A DNA stretch of 64,000 nt, taken from assembly GCA_017436185.1 (NCBI GenBank), contig JAFSDP010000014.1, positions 1-64,000 of the forward strand, in the 5' to 3' direction. The DNA is from Alistipes sp. (GTDB lineage: Bacteria; Bacteroidota; Bacteroidia; Bacteroidales; Rikenellaceae). Each line of letters starts with the position of its first letter. Position 1 is the first letter of the stretch. Both the position numbers and the translations under genes were made by a program. The notes under the pieces were generated by a model. The model made no database searches. It worked only from the letters and a program-made list of their open reading frames with translations, and was not told the origin of the DNA. This document shows positions 7,972 through 16,057 of this stretch, piece by piece.

Positions 7972-9138
7972 TTGGAAAGAGCCGTATTAGTCGCCGTCAT
8001 CCGCGACAACCAGGAGCCCCGCCAGGCCGAGGAGTATCTGGACGAACTCGAATTTTTGGCCGAGACGGCCGACATTGAGACCGTGCGCCGCTTCACGCAG
8101 CGACTGTCTCAACCCTCGTCACGCATCTACGTGGGACCGGGCAAACTGCAAGAGATTGCCGACTACTGCAAGGAGAACGAAATCGACGTGGTCATCTTTG
8201 ACGACGAGCTGAACCCCTCGCAGACCCGCAACATCGAGCAGGCGATGCCCTGCCGCATCCTGGACCGAACGCGCCTTATTCTCGATATCTTCCTCTCGCG
8301 TGCGCAGACCGCCTATGCCAAGACGCAGGTGCAGCTGGCCAACTACGAATACCTGCTGCCCCGCCTGAGCGGTATGTGGACCCACCTGGAGCGTCAGCGT
8401 GGTGGTACGGGTACGCGTGGCGGTGCCGGTGAGCGTGAGATCGAGACCGACCGCCGTCAGATTCGCAACCGCATCACCAAGCTCAAGGAGGACCTGAAGA
8501 AGATCGACCGCCAGATGGCCGTACAGCGTTCGAACCGTGGCTCGATGGTGCGTGTGGCCCTGGTGGGCTACACCAACGTGGGTAAATCGACGCTGATGAA
8601 TCTCATTTCAAAGAGCGAGGTCTTTGCCGAGAACAAACTCTTCGCCACGCTCGACACGACGGTGCGTAAGGTGGTCTTCGACAACCTGCCGTTCCTGATG
8701 TCCGACACGGTGGGCTTCATCCGCAAGCTACCGACCGAGCTGATCGAGTCGTTCAAATCGACCCTCGACGAGGTGCGTGAGGCCGACCTGCTGATTCACG
8801 TGGTCGATATTTCGCACCCCCAATTCGAGGAGCAGATTGCCGTCGTAAAGCAGACCTTGCAGGAGATTGGGGCAGGCGAGAAGCCCGTATTTTTGGTCTT
8901 CAACAAGATCGATGCCTATACCTATATTGAAAAGGAGGAGGACGACCTGACCCCCGCCACCCGCGAAAACCTCTCGCTCGACGACCTGAAGAAGAGTTGG
9001 ATTGCCAAGGCAAATACCCCCTGCATCTTCCTCTCGGCCATCGAGAAGATCAACATCGAGAAGTTCCGCTCGGACCTCTACGGCATGGTGCGCGAGATTC
9101 ACGCAGGCCGTTACCCATTCAATAATTTCCTCTATTAA
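7972..9138 (+). CDS. hflX: Ribosome-associated GTPase HflX
   Basis: This 388-residue HflX-type GTPase has an N-terminal HflX domain (about 1-110), a coiled glycine-rich linker (GGTGTRGG, about 144-151) and a GTPase domain with G1 GYTNVGKST (199-207), G3 DTVGF and G4 NKID. HflX splits stalled or hibernating ribosomes in other bacteria. The start is unusual: in frame there is only TTG at 7972 after a TGA at 7951, and the ATG at 7950 is in another frame. Translation from ATT at 7954 is possible but less likely. It is followed closely by upp. Confidence 0.93.
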   Translation: MERAVLVAVIRDNQEPRQAEEYLDELEFLAETADIETVRRFTQRLSQPSSRIYVGPGKLQEIADYCKENEIDVVIFDDELNPSQTRNIEQAMPCRILDRTRLILDIFLSRAQTAYAKTQVQLANYEYLLPRLSGMWTHLERQRGGTGTRGGAGEREIETDRRQIRNRITKLKEDLKKIDRQMAVQRSNRGSMVRVALVGYTNVGKSTLMNLISKSEVFAENKLFATLDTTVRKVVFDNLPFLMSDTVGFIRKLPTELIESFKSTLDEVREADLLIHVVDISHPQFEEQIAVVKQTLQEIGAGEKPVFLVFNKIDAYTYIEKEEDDLTPATRENLSLDDLKKSWIAKANTPCIFLSAIEKINIEKFRSDLYGMVREIHAGRYPFNNFLY

Positions 9139-9164
9139 AGCCACTTAAAACTTCATTTCAAACT

Positions 9165-9818
9165 ATGAAAATCAACATCCTCTCGGAGCAGAACAGCGTG
9201 CTGAACAAGTTTATCGAACAGATTCGTGACAAGGAGATTCAGCAGGATTCGATGCGTTTTCGCCGCAACCTCGAGCGCATTGGCGAGGTGACGGCCTACG
9301 AGCTCTCGAAGACGCTCGACTACACCCCCCGTATGGTGGAGACCCCGCTGGGCGAGGCCGAGGTGCAGGTTATTTCGGATAAGCTGGTCGTAGCCACCAT
9401 TCTGCGTGCCGGTCTGCCGTTCCACCAGGGCTTTCTGAACTACTTTGACGACGCCCAAAACGCCTTCGTGTCGGCCTATCGCAAGAACCACAAAGATGGC
9501 TCGTTCACGGTCAAGGTGGAGTACATTTCGTGTGGCGAGTTGGAGGGCAAAACGCTGCTGCTGGTCGATCCGATGTTGGCGACGGGTCAGTCGCTGGTGC
9601 TGGCCTACGAGGCGATGTGCGAGCGTTGCGGCCACCCCGACAAGCTCCACGTGGCTGCCGTAATTGCCTCGGAGCAGGGTGTGGATTATGCACAGCGCCA
9701 TCTGCCCCAGTCGGCAACCCTCTGGACCGCCGTGGTGGATGAGGAGCTGACCTCGAAGTGCTACATCGTTCCCGGTCTGGGTGATGCGGGCGACCTGGCC
9801 TTCGGTGAGAAGATTTAA
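9165..9818 (+). CDS. upp: Uracil phosphoribosyltransferase
   Basis: This 217-residue enzyme makes UMP from uracil and PRPP in pyrimidine salvage. The PRPP-binding loop VDPMLATGQS is clear and the C-terminal glycine-rich uracil-binding part (PGLGDAGD) is present. It starts 26 bases after hflX and ends 10 bases before the next gene, so the three genes are probably co-transcribed. Confidence 0.95.
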   Translation: MKINILSEQNSVLNKFIEQIRDKEIQQDSMRFRRNLERIGEVTAYELSKTLDYTPRMVETPLGEAEVQVISDKLVVATILRAGLPFHQGFLNYFDDAQNAFVSAYRKNHKDGSFTVKVEYISCGELEGKTLLLVDPMLATGQSLVLAYEAMCERCGHPDKLHVAAVIASEQGVDYAQRHLPQSATLWTAVVDEELTSKCYIVPGLGDAGDLAFGEKI

Positions 9819-9828
9819 CACAAAACCT

Positions 9829-11661
9829 ATGATTAAGAAACTACGTTTCATAGCGGCTGCGTGGCTGACCTCGTTTGTACTGATGGTCATCCAAAAGCCG
9901 CTTTTTTTGGCCTACTACCACACACGGGCAGCCGAATACGGCGCAGGTGATTGGTGGCAGGTTGTTTGGCACGGTCTGCTGCTCGATTCGACCGTGGCAG
10001 GCTACATCACGGCCCTGCCGATTCTGGTGGTGCTCATCACGATGTGGACGGGCATCGGCGAACGATTGGGTCGCAACCTGATGAAGGGTTATTTCGGCTT
10101 CATCGCCGTGGTGGTGGCCGTGCTGCTGGCTGTCGATTTGGGGCTTTACGGCTTCTGGGGCTTCCGACTCGACTCGACCATCTTGATCTACCTCTCGGAG
10201 CCGAAGGAGGCGATGGCGAGTGTCGATCTGCCGCTCTTTCTCAAGCAGTCGCTTATTGCCGTTGCCTATGGCGGGATGATGATTTGGGCCTACCTAAAGG
10301 TGGCAAATCTCTTTGACGGTGAGCGTCTTGCGTGGCGCAAGGCGGCACTCTTCACCCCCCTGGTGGTGCTGCTCATCGGGTTGGATTTCCTCTCGATTCG
10401 TGGTGGTGTAGGCCCCTCGGTGGCCAACGTCTCGAAGGTCTGCTTCTCGTCGGAGTTGTTCCTGAACCACGCCGCCACCAACCCCATCTTCTCGTTCCTC
10501 TCGACCATCGGCAAGCAGGAGGATTATGCCGCCGAATACCCCTTCTACACGGCCGAGGAGTTGGCTGAAAATTTTGAGGCCCTCAGAGGCAACCGCCCCG
10601 ACTCGGCCCCTGCCGATACGCTGCTGCGCACCGCTCGTCCCAACATCCTCTTCATCGTGATGGAGAGCCTCGGCACCACCGTGATGGAGGGCCGTGAGGG
10701 GGAGGAGGAGGTGATGCCCACCCTCCAACAACTCAAGCGGGAGGGGGTCTATTTCGAGCACCTCTACGCCAACTCGTTCCGCACCGACCGAGGTCAGATG
10801 TCCATCTTGAGCGGTTTTCCGGCCCAGACCCGCATCTCGCTGATGAAGCTGACTCCCAAATGTTTGGAGCTGCCGTCGATTGCCCGTTCGGTGGGTCGTG
10901 AAGGCTACAAAACGCTCTTCATCCACGGCGGCGATTTGAACTTCACGAACCAAGCCTCCTATCTGTTTGCCACGGGGTGGCAGGAGCTCTATTGGCAGAA
11001 GGATATGAAGCTCGACGCCCCCACCGCGAAATGGGGCTACGACGACCGTGTGGTGGCCGACGAGGTAGCACGACGGGTCTTGGAGGCCGACCAAAGCGGC
11101 CAACCCTACCTGGTGGGATGGCTCACCCTCTCGAGCCACGAGCCCTTCGAGGTGCCTTTCGAGAAATTCGAGGACAAGCAGGCCAACTCGGCCGCCTTCA
11201 CCGATGCAGCTATCGGCCACCTGATCGACCGTCTGCGCCACACGGAGGCGTGGGAGAACCTGCTGGTAGTCTTGACGCCCGACCACGGAATGCCCACCTA
11301 CAAGCAGGGCCGCTGGAGCGAAACGGAGGTTCACCGCGTGCCGATGATATGGACGGGCGGAGCCGTCAAGGAGGCACAAATCGTCTCGGCCTACGGCTCG
11401 CAAATCGATATTGCCGCCACGCTATTGGGGCAGATGGGCGTGGATCACAGCGACTTCGATTACAGCAAGGATTTATTGGATCCTGCGCTGCCGAAATTTG
11501 GCTACTACACCTATAATGAGGGGTTTGTGGTGATCGATGAGCGGGGCGAATCGGGCTGGGATGCCGCCTCGGATCGCACCACCGACGGGGCCTTGGAGGA
11601 GCATATTTCGTGGGGACGCACCCTGCTGCAACAGACCTACGAAGATATTGCCCGCCGCTGA
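9829..11661 (+). CDS. LTA synthase-like membrane sulfatase-fold enzyme
   Basis: This protein of about 610 residues has about five N-terminal membrane helices (roughly 1-190). A large outward domain of the alkaline phosphatase/sulfatase fold follows: RPNILFIVMES carries the metal-binding Glu, FRTDRGQM is the probable nucleophile Thr region, and DHGMP is a further metal site. Family members transfer phosphoglycerol or phosphoethanolamine, or act as membrane phosphodiesterases. Bacteroidales have no lipoteichoic acid, so envelope lipid or glycan modification is more likely; that is inference. An upstream ATG-containing extension overlaps upp. ATG 9829 gives a normal membrane N-terminus. Confidence 0.85.
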   Translation: MIKKLRFIAAAWLTSFVLMVIQKPLFLAYYHTRAAEYGAGDWWQVVWHGLLLDSTVAGYITALPILVVLITMWTGIGERLGRNLMKGYFGFIAVVVAVLLAVDLGLYGFWGFRLDSTILIYLSEPKEAMASVDLPLFLKQSLIAVAYGGMMIWAYLKVANLFDGERLAWRKAALFTPLVVLLIGLDFLSIRGGVGPSVANVSKVCFSSELFLNHAATNPIFSFLSTIGKQEDYAAEYPFYTAEELAENFEALRGNRPDSAPADTLLRTARPNILFIVMESLGTTVMEGREGEEEVMPTLQQLKREGVYFEHLYANSFRTDRGQMSILSGFPAQTRISLMKLTPKCLELPSIARSVGREGYKTLFIHGGDLNFTNQASYLFATGWQELYWQKDMKLDAPTAKWGYDDRVVADEVARRVLEADQSGQPYLVGWLTLSSHEPFEVPFEKFEDKQANSAAFTDAAIGHLIDRLRHTEAWENLLVVLTPDHGMPTYKQGRWSETEVHRVPMIWTGGAVKEAQIVSAYGSQIDIAATLLGQMGVDHSDFDYSKDLLDPALPKFGYYTYNEGFVVIDERGESGWDAASDRTTDGALEEHISWGRTLLQQTYEDIARR

Positions 11662-11728
11662 TACATTGCCAAAGACGGGGGGCAGAAACTCCCCACAATT
11701 AGGTATTGCGATAAGCGACCTAACGAAG

Positions 11729-11736
11729 TATTTTTG
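11729..11736 (+). promoter_or_regulatory. -7 promoter box for the hemerythrin/LuxR regulator
   Basis: TATTTTTG matches TAnnTTTG, 29 bases before the ATG at 11766. Confidence 0.6.
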
Positions 11737-11765
11737 CAGATTGAGCCACTAAAAACTTTTTGACG

Positions 11766-12695
11766 ATGAAGCGTTATACGGTAGAGAACAGAATGTGTGA
11801 CCTGGTGTCGGAACACTACGCCGTGTTGCAGATTATGAGCCGCTTCGGCATTGCGCTCGGCTTTGGCGACAGCACCATTGGCGAGGTGTGTGCCGAAAAC
11901 AAGGTCGATGCCCCCACCTTTCTGGCTGTGGTCAATCTGCTACTCGACAGCAACAGCCGCACCGCAGCCATCGAGGAGATCTCGGTGAGTACCTTAACCC
12001 ACTACCTGCGCAACGCCCACCGCTACTTCCTCGACTATCGCCTGCCCTCGATTCGTCGCAAACTCATCGAGGCGGTCGATTGCTCGTTGAGTGATGTGTC
12101 GTTTGCCATTATGCGCTACTACGACGAGTATGTCTCGGAGGTGCAGAAACATATGGCCTACGAGGAGGAGACGGTCTTCCCCTATGTCGAGTCGCTCCTG
12201 GCCGGCAACCCCCGCTCGGACTACTCGATGGCCTCGTTCCGCAGCCTGCACGACAAGGTGGCCGAGCACCTGAGCGAGTTGAAGAACATCATCATCAAAT
12301 ACTACCCTGCGGGGGGTACCAACGAGCTGAACGATGCGCTGTTCGACATCTTCACCTGCGAGCAGGAGCTGACGGGCCACAACGCCGTCGAAGACGAGCT
12401 CTACATCCCCTCGGTCGAGTTGCTGGCCTCGCAGTTGGAGCACACGCCCCAACCCGAGCCGGAGCAGGAGAGCCTGAGTGCCCGTGAAAAGGAGATCGTG
12501 GTTTGCGTCGTGAAGGGCCTGACGAACAAGGAGATAGCCGACGAACTTTGCATCTCGACCCACACGGTCATCACCCACCGCCGCAACATCGCCTCGAAGC
12601 TGCAGATCCACTCGGCAGCGGGTCTGACGATCTATGCCATTGTGAATAAGTTGGTCGAACTGAACGAAATCAAGGATACCATTGGCCGCGAGTAA
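11766..12695 (+). CDS. RIC/hemerythrin-like sensor fused to a LuxR-type DNA-binding domain
   Basis: This 309-residue protein has three parts. Residues 1-70 resemble the N-terminal DUF542 part of iron-sulfur repair (RIC/ScdA) proteins. Residues about 75-220 look like a hemerythrin four-helix bundle with candidate di-iron ligands H79, H85, H129, E133, H162, H168, H205 and E209. Residues about 235-295 form a LuxR helix-turn-helix (LSAREKEIV...GLTNKEIA). It is probably a cytoplasmic regulator sensing oxygen, NO or iron state; the signal is inference. There is no receiver domain or partner kinase nearby. It is monocistronic. Confidence 0.85.
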   Translation: MKRYTVENRMCDLVSEHYAVLQIMSRFGIALGFGDSTIGEVCAENKVDAPTFLAVVNLLLDSNSRTAAIEEISVSTLTHYLRNAHRYFLDYRLPSIRRKLIEAVDCSLSDVSFAIMRYYDEYVSEVQKHMAYEEETVFPYVESLLAGNPRSDYSMASFRSLHDKVAEHLSELKNIIIKYYPAGGTNELNDALFDIFTCEQELTGHNAVEDELYIPSVELLASQLEHTPQPEPEQESLSAREKEIVVCVVKGLTNKEIADELCISTHTVITHRRNIASKLQIHSAAGLTIYAIVNKLVELNEIKDTIGRE

Positions 12696-12728
12696 TTTTG
12701 CAGCCCGGTTGCAATTTTTTTTTCTTTT

Positions 12729-12761
12729 CGATGCAGTATTTTGCCCCTTCGTGCATTTATA
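12729..12761 (+). promoter_or_regulatory. 33-base motif shared with 54104-54136, upstream of a lipoprotein operon
   Basis: The segment begins CGATGCAGTATTT and ends GTGCATTTATA. It differs from 54104-54136 at only two positions. It contains an ATGCA...TGCAT inverted repeat. Both copies lie upstream of lipoprotein genes. It could be an operator, a variant promoter (TATTTTG) or a conserved leader start. Confidence 0.55.
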
Positions 12762-12801
12762 AGTTGAAAAGACTATCTTTCTAACTACTAAACCGCTGTT
12801 T

Positions 12802-13266
12802 ATGAAAGCAAAACTCAATCGATGGATGCACCTGCTCTCTTTTGCCCTTATTGGCTTGTTGGGCTTCTCGGCCTGCTCGGATGAGAAGGAGGAGGAAGAT
12901 ATGCTTGTGCTCTATGGAGTCCCTCAAGACGGCTACATTGTCAAAGGTACGGTTACCGACGAAGCAGGCAATCCGATTAAGGGCCTCACCGTCACGCCTC
13001 TTTACTATGGAGGAGCTGATAAAATCTTTCCTTTCCCCTCAACGACTACCGACGAAGAGGGTCGCTTCCTATTTGAAAAATATATAGATAGAGGGGTACG
13101 ACCTCTGGCCATTGCCGACGAAGATGGCATCGAAAACGGAGGCGAGTTTATCAACGACACCTTGAGCTACAAAGAGATGACAATGGTCAAAATCGGATAT
13201 GGCGATGGGGGGGTTGATTATCTGTACGAAGTGACGGCAAATGCAACACTCAAAAAGAAAGAATAG
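12802..13266 (+). CDS. Putative lipoprotein of an rSAM/lipoprotein system, copy 1
   Basis: This 154-residue protein has a type II signal peptide with lipobox LLGFSAC (Cys at about 26), then an acidic spacer. It then has a conserved core, VKGTVTDEAGNPIKG, like carboxypeptidase-regulatory/beta-sandwich modules, and a DEDG..NGGEF.NDTL motif near the C-terminus. It is clearly paralogous to the next gene. It resembles the lipoproteins that accompany a dedicated radical SAM enzyme in Bacteroidales (the family I recall as TIGR04134). It likely sits in the inner or outer membrane leaflet. The role is unknown. Confidence 0.85.
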   Translation: MKAKLNRWMHLLSFALIGLLGFSACSDEKEEEDMLVLYGVPQDGYIVKGTVTDEAGNPIKGLTVTPLYYGGADKIFPFPSTTTDEEGRFLFEKYIDRGVRPLAIADEDGIENGGEFINDTLSYKEMTMVKIGYGDGGVDYLYEVTANATLKKKE

Positions 13267-13267
13267 T

Positions 13268-13753
13268 ATGAAAAAGACGACAACCTTATTTGCGACGTGC
13301 CAACGATGGATTGTTGGCAGCCTGTTGGCCCTGCTTGGTTTCTCGGCCTGCTCGGAGGAGGTGATCGACGATCCCAACAAGGGCGGTTACGATATGTACG
13401 GATCACCTACAACCGACTTCATCGTCACGGGTAGGGTTACCGATGAAGCGGGAAATCCGATTCGTGGAATCGCAGTCAAACCCTTCTTTGGGAACCTCAT
13501 AGACCCACAGATGGTACCTGTGGCCTACGCTGATCAAAACGGTATGTTCAAAATGGACACGCTGAAAGGGTTAGGGCCAGCTACCCCTCCAATCTTGTTT
13601 ACCGATGAAGATGGCTCGGAGAACGGTGGTGAATTCCTTAACGATACGCTTAGGTATCCCGAGTTTGAGCGTACCCTTCTTGAGAAAGGGTCGGGATGGC
13701 ACAAGGGTCTCTACGAGCTCAAAGCCGAAGTGAAACTCATAAAGAAGGAATAG
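13268..13753 (+). CDS. Putative lipoprotein of an rSAM/lipoprotein system, copy 2
   Basis: This 161-residue lipoprotein has the same layout as its upstream neighbour: lipobox LLGFSAC, the TGRVTDEAGNPIRG core and DEDG.ENGGEFLNDTL. It starts one base after the stop of copy 1, so the two are translated from one mRNA. An ATG-less upstream extension of the frame overlaps copy 1 and is not credible. The sequence between the conserved blocks has diverged strongly, which suggests an old duplication rather than a recent one. Confidence 0.85.
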   Translation: MKKTTTLFATCQRWIVGSLLALLGFSACSEEVIDDPNKGGYDMYGSPTTDFIVTGRVTDEAGNPIRGIAVKPFFGNLIDPQMVPVAYADQNGMFKMDTLKGLGPATPPILFTDEDGSENGGEFLNDTLRYPEFERTLLEKGSGWHKGLYELKAEVKLIKKE

Positions 13754-13755
13754 CT

Positions 13756-14826
13756 ATGGGTGAATTGTCGCTACGACGCAGGTTGGCGCTTGAGCTGTGG
13801 CGTATCGAGGAGCGCAGAGCGGCGCAGGAGCACAAACTCCAACAACTTTTTTGGGAGTGCACATTGCGCTGCAACCTCCATTGTCGCCATTGCGGCAGCG
13901 ACTGCAAGCAAGAGGCTACACAACAAGATATGCCCCTGGCCGATTTTCTCGGTGTGCTTGACAACATAGCCGCTCATACCGATCCCCACAAGGTCTTTGT
14001 CATCATCACGGGTGGCGAACCATTGATGCGCCCCGACCTGGAGGCGTGTGGTCGAGCCATCTACGACAAGGGATTTCCGTGGGGAATGGTCACCAACGGT
14101 TTAGCGATGAGCGAGGCTCGTTTTCGGCGTCTGTTGGCTGCCGGTATGCACACTGCCACGGTGAGCCTCGACGGCTTGGAAGAGGATCACTACTTTATGC
14201 GTGGCCACAACCGCAGCTACGAGCGAGCCGTTGCCGCCATCCGTATGATGGCTCAAACCCCCGACTTCCTCTTCGACGTAGTGACTTGCTGCAACCGTCG
14301 CAACATCGACCGCTTGGACGAGGTGAAAGAGTTATTGATTGGCTTGGGGGTGAAGCGTTGGCGCATCTTCACCGTCTTTCCTGTAGGACGTGCCGCCACC
14401 GACCCCGATTTGCAACTCACCAACGAGGAGTTCCGTCGTCTGATGGAGTATATCCAAAAGACCCGCAAAGAGGGACGAATTCGTGTTGATTACGGCTGTG
14501 AAGGCTTCTTGGGACGCTACGAAGGGGAGGTGCGCAACCGTTTCTTTGGCTGTCGAGCAGGTATTTCGGTAGGGTCTGTACTCGCGGATGGATCCATTTC
14601 GGCCTGCGCAAGCATCCGTGCCGATTACCACCAGGGGAACATCTATCAAGACGACTTTTGGGAGGTGTGGCAAACCCGCTTCGAGAAGTTCCGCAACCGA
14701 GCCTGGATGCGCACCGACCAATGTGCCGATTGCAGTTTCTTCCGCTACTGCCAGGGCAGTGGCATGCACCTGCGGGATGGGGAGGGTAAGTTATTGTTCT
14801 GCCACCTGCAACGCATCCAAAAGTAA
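13756..14826 (+). CDS. Radical SAM/SPASM enzyme of the rSAM/lipoprotein system
   Basis: This 356-residue enzyme has the radical SAM cluster motif C39-x3-C43-x2-C46, with extra Cys at 35 and 50, and the GGEP motif for SAM binding. The C-terminal SPASM domain shows Cys in FFGCRAG, SACASI, QCADC, RYCQG and FCHL, enough for auxiliary clusters. SPASM enzymes usually modify peptides or proteins. It starts two bases after lipoprotein copy 2, so a lipoprotein, or something the lipoproteins bind, is the likely substrate (inference). It matches the family I recall as TIGR04133. The ATG at 13756 was chosen because the upstream frame overlaps copy 2. Confidence 0.88.
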   Translation: MGELSLRRRLALELWRIEERRAAQEHKLQQLFWECTLRCNLHCRHCGSDCKQEATQQDMPLADFLGVLDNIAAHTDPHKVFVIITGGEPLMRPDLEACGRAIYDKGFPWGMVTNGLAMSEARFRRLLAAGMHTATVSLDGLEEDHYFMRGHNRSYERAVAAIRMMAQTPDFLFDVVTCCNRRNIDRLDEVKELLIGLGVKRWRIFTVFPVGRAATDPDLQLTNEEFRRLMEYIQKTRKEGRIRVDYGCEGFLGRYEGEVRNRFFGCRAGISVGSVLADGSISACASIRADYHQGNIYQDDFWEVWQTRFEKFRNRAWMRTDQCADCSFFRYCQGSGMHLRDGEGKLLFCHLQRIQK

Positions 14827-14846
14827 CGGCACTTACAAGTACACAA

Positions 14847-14881
14847 AAAGGGTCGTAGCCAAAAGCTGCGACCCTTTAATT
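14847..14881 (+). terminator. Terminator of the rSAM/lipoprotein operon
   Basis: AAAGGGTCGTAGC pairs with GCTGCGACCCTTT (14847-14859/14865-14877, one G·T). Two direct copies of TTTTGCATTTTGAA follow at about 14880-14908. Confidence 0.75.
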
Positions 14882-14912
14882 TTGCATTTTGAATTTTGCA
14901 TTTTGAATTTTC

Positions 14913-15215
14913 TTACGCTTCGCCCATCTTCGGACCCGTTGCCGAGGGGGCGGGGGTGGGAATTTCGATCTTGCCCATCGTCGATTCGTAGCGAGCAATG
15001 TTATCTTGAAGCGTACGCAACAGACGCTTGGCGTGTTCGGGCGTGAGGACCACTCGGCTCTTGATTTTAGCCTTCTCCAAACCCGGCATCACCTTGGCAA
15101 AGTCCAGAATGAACTCCGAGGTGGAGTAGGTGATGAGGGCCAAATTCGAGTAGATGCCCTCGGCCACATCGGCAGGAAGCTCGACCTGCACGTTGAAAGG
15201 TTGCTTTTCTTGCAT
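14913..15215 (-). CDS. DUF3467 family protein
   Basis: This small protein of about 100 residues begins MQEKQPFNVQV and contains a core about sub-cellular retention of unknown meaning (VAEGIYSNLALITYS... and LTPEHAKRLL). It matches the conserved DUF3467 family of Bacteroidetes. It has a Pro/Ala-rich tail and no signal or membrane segment. The start at 15215 lies 21 bases after a TATTTTTG box, while the longer frame to 15281 runs through the promoter. Function is unknown. Confidence 0.8.
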   Translation of the reverse strand: MQEKQPFNVQVELPADVAEGIYSNLALITYSTSEFILDFAKVMPGLEKAKIKSRVVLTPEHAKRLLRTLQDNIARYESTMGKIEIPTPAPSATGPKMGEA

Positions 15216-15236
15216 AGTTTCGCAGTTTCGTTGATG

Positions 15237-15244
15237 CAAAAATA
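15237..15244 (-). promoter_or_regulatory. -7 promoter box for the DUF3467 gene
   Basis: TATTTTTG on the minus strand matches TAnnTTTG, 21 bases before the ATG at 15215. Confidence 0.6.
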
Positions 15245-15343
15245 GAGGTTTTCGACCCTCTTGAAACCCACTAAACGACAAAGTTTTCGATATTTTATCA
15301 ACATATAGTCGCTTTTCGTCTTTTGATTGACAGCTTTTTTACC

Positions 15344-15351
15344 TATCTTTG
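15344..15351 (+). promoter_or_regulatory. -7 promoter box for the lysE-cmk-ispH operon
   Basis: TATCTTTG matches TAnnTTTG, 31 bases before the ATG at 15383. It is the likely promoter for the long plus-strand operon. Confidence 0.65.
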
Positions 15352-15382
15352 TCGGGATAATAGTGGCCAAAGGGTAAAAGTT

Positions 15383-16057
15383 ATGTCAGTATCATTCATC
15401 GAGGTTCTCTTTCGCGGCATCGCCGTCGGCATCGCAGCATCGATCACGGTCGGGCCGGTGGCGGTATTGTGCATCCAGCGCACCCTCTCGAAGAGCCGCC
15501 GCTCGGGCATTGTCTCGGGCTTCGGAGTCGCCTCGGCCGACGCCTTTATGGCCATCATCGCCCTGCTGTTCTACTCGATGCTCGAGCAGCAAATCCACCA
15601 ATACAACACCCTGCTGCGCGTCGTGGGCGGCATCTTTGTGGTAGTGGTAGGCGTCTATGTCTTCACACAGAATCCGGTCCCCCAAATACGCCGCAACCGC
15701 CAGGGTCGCAGCTCGCTGTGGCAGGATTTTGCCTCGATTTTCGGCCTCACGATTGCCAACTTCATTATGGTCATCCCCTACATCCTGGCCTTCTTTGCCG
15801 TCTTCGACATCTCGTCGAGCGACATCACCGGCTCGGGCTTCTGGGGCTTCCTGCGTGCCGCCTGCACCATCGGCGGATTCTTCTGCGGAGCGGTGGCCTG
15901 GTGGACCTTCGTGGCCTTTGTCATCAATCTCTTTCGGCGTCGATTCCGTCCCCGCCATATGCTGACCATCAACCGAGTGGCAGGCTTGATTATTGCGCTG
16001 CTCGGCATATATACCATTTTATCCACCTTCTTTGATATTTTCCCGAATGTCCACTAA
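15383..16057 (+). CDS. LysE-family exporter
   Basis: This 224-residue inner-membrane protein has about six hydrophobic segments. The N-terminal GITVGPVAV-like pattern (ITVGPVAVLCIQ) is typical of LysE/RhtB amino-acid exporters, and the loop near residues 110-125 is basic. The substrate is unknown. The Met at 15383 fits the family N-terminus, whereas the longer frame to 15323 includes the promoter. It overlaps cmk by 11 bases, so the two are translationally linked. Confidence 0.85.
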   Translation: MSVSFIEVLFRGIAVGIAASITVGPVAVLCIQRTLSKSRRSGIVSGFGVASADAFMAIIALLFYSMLEQQIHQYNTLLRVVGGIFVVVVGVYVFTQNPVPQIRRNRQGRSSLWQDFASIFGLTIANFIMVIPYILAFFAVFDISSSDITGSGFWGFLRAACTIGGFFCGAVAWWTFVAFVINLFRRRFRPRHMLTINRVAGLIIALLGIYTILSTFFDIFPNVH

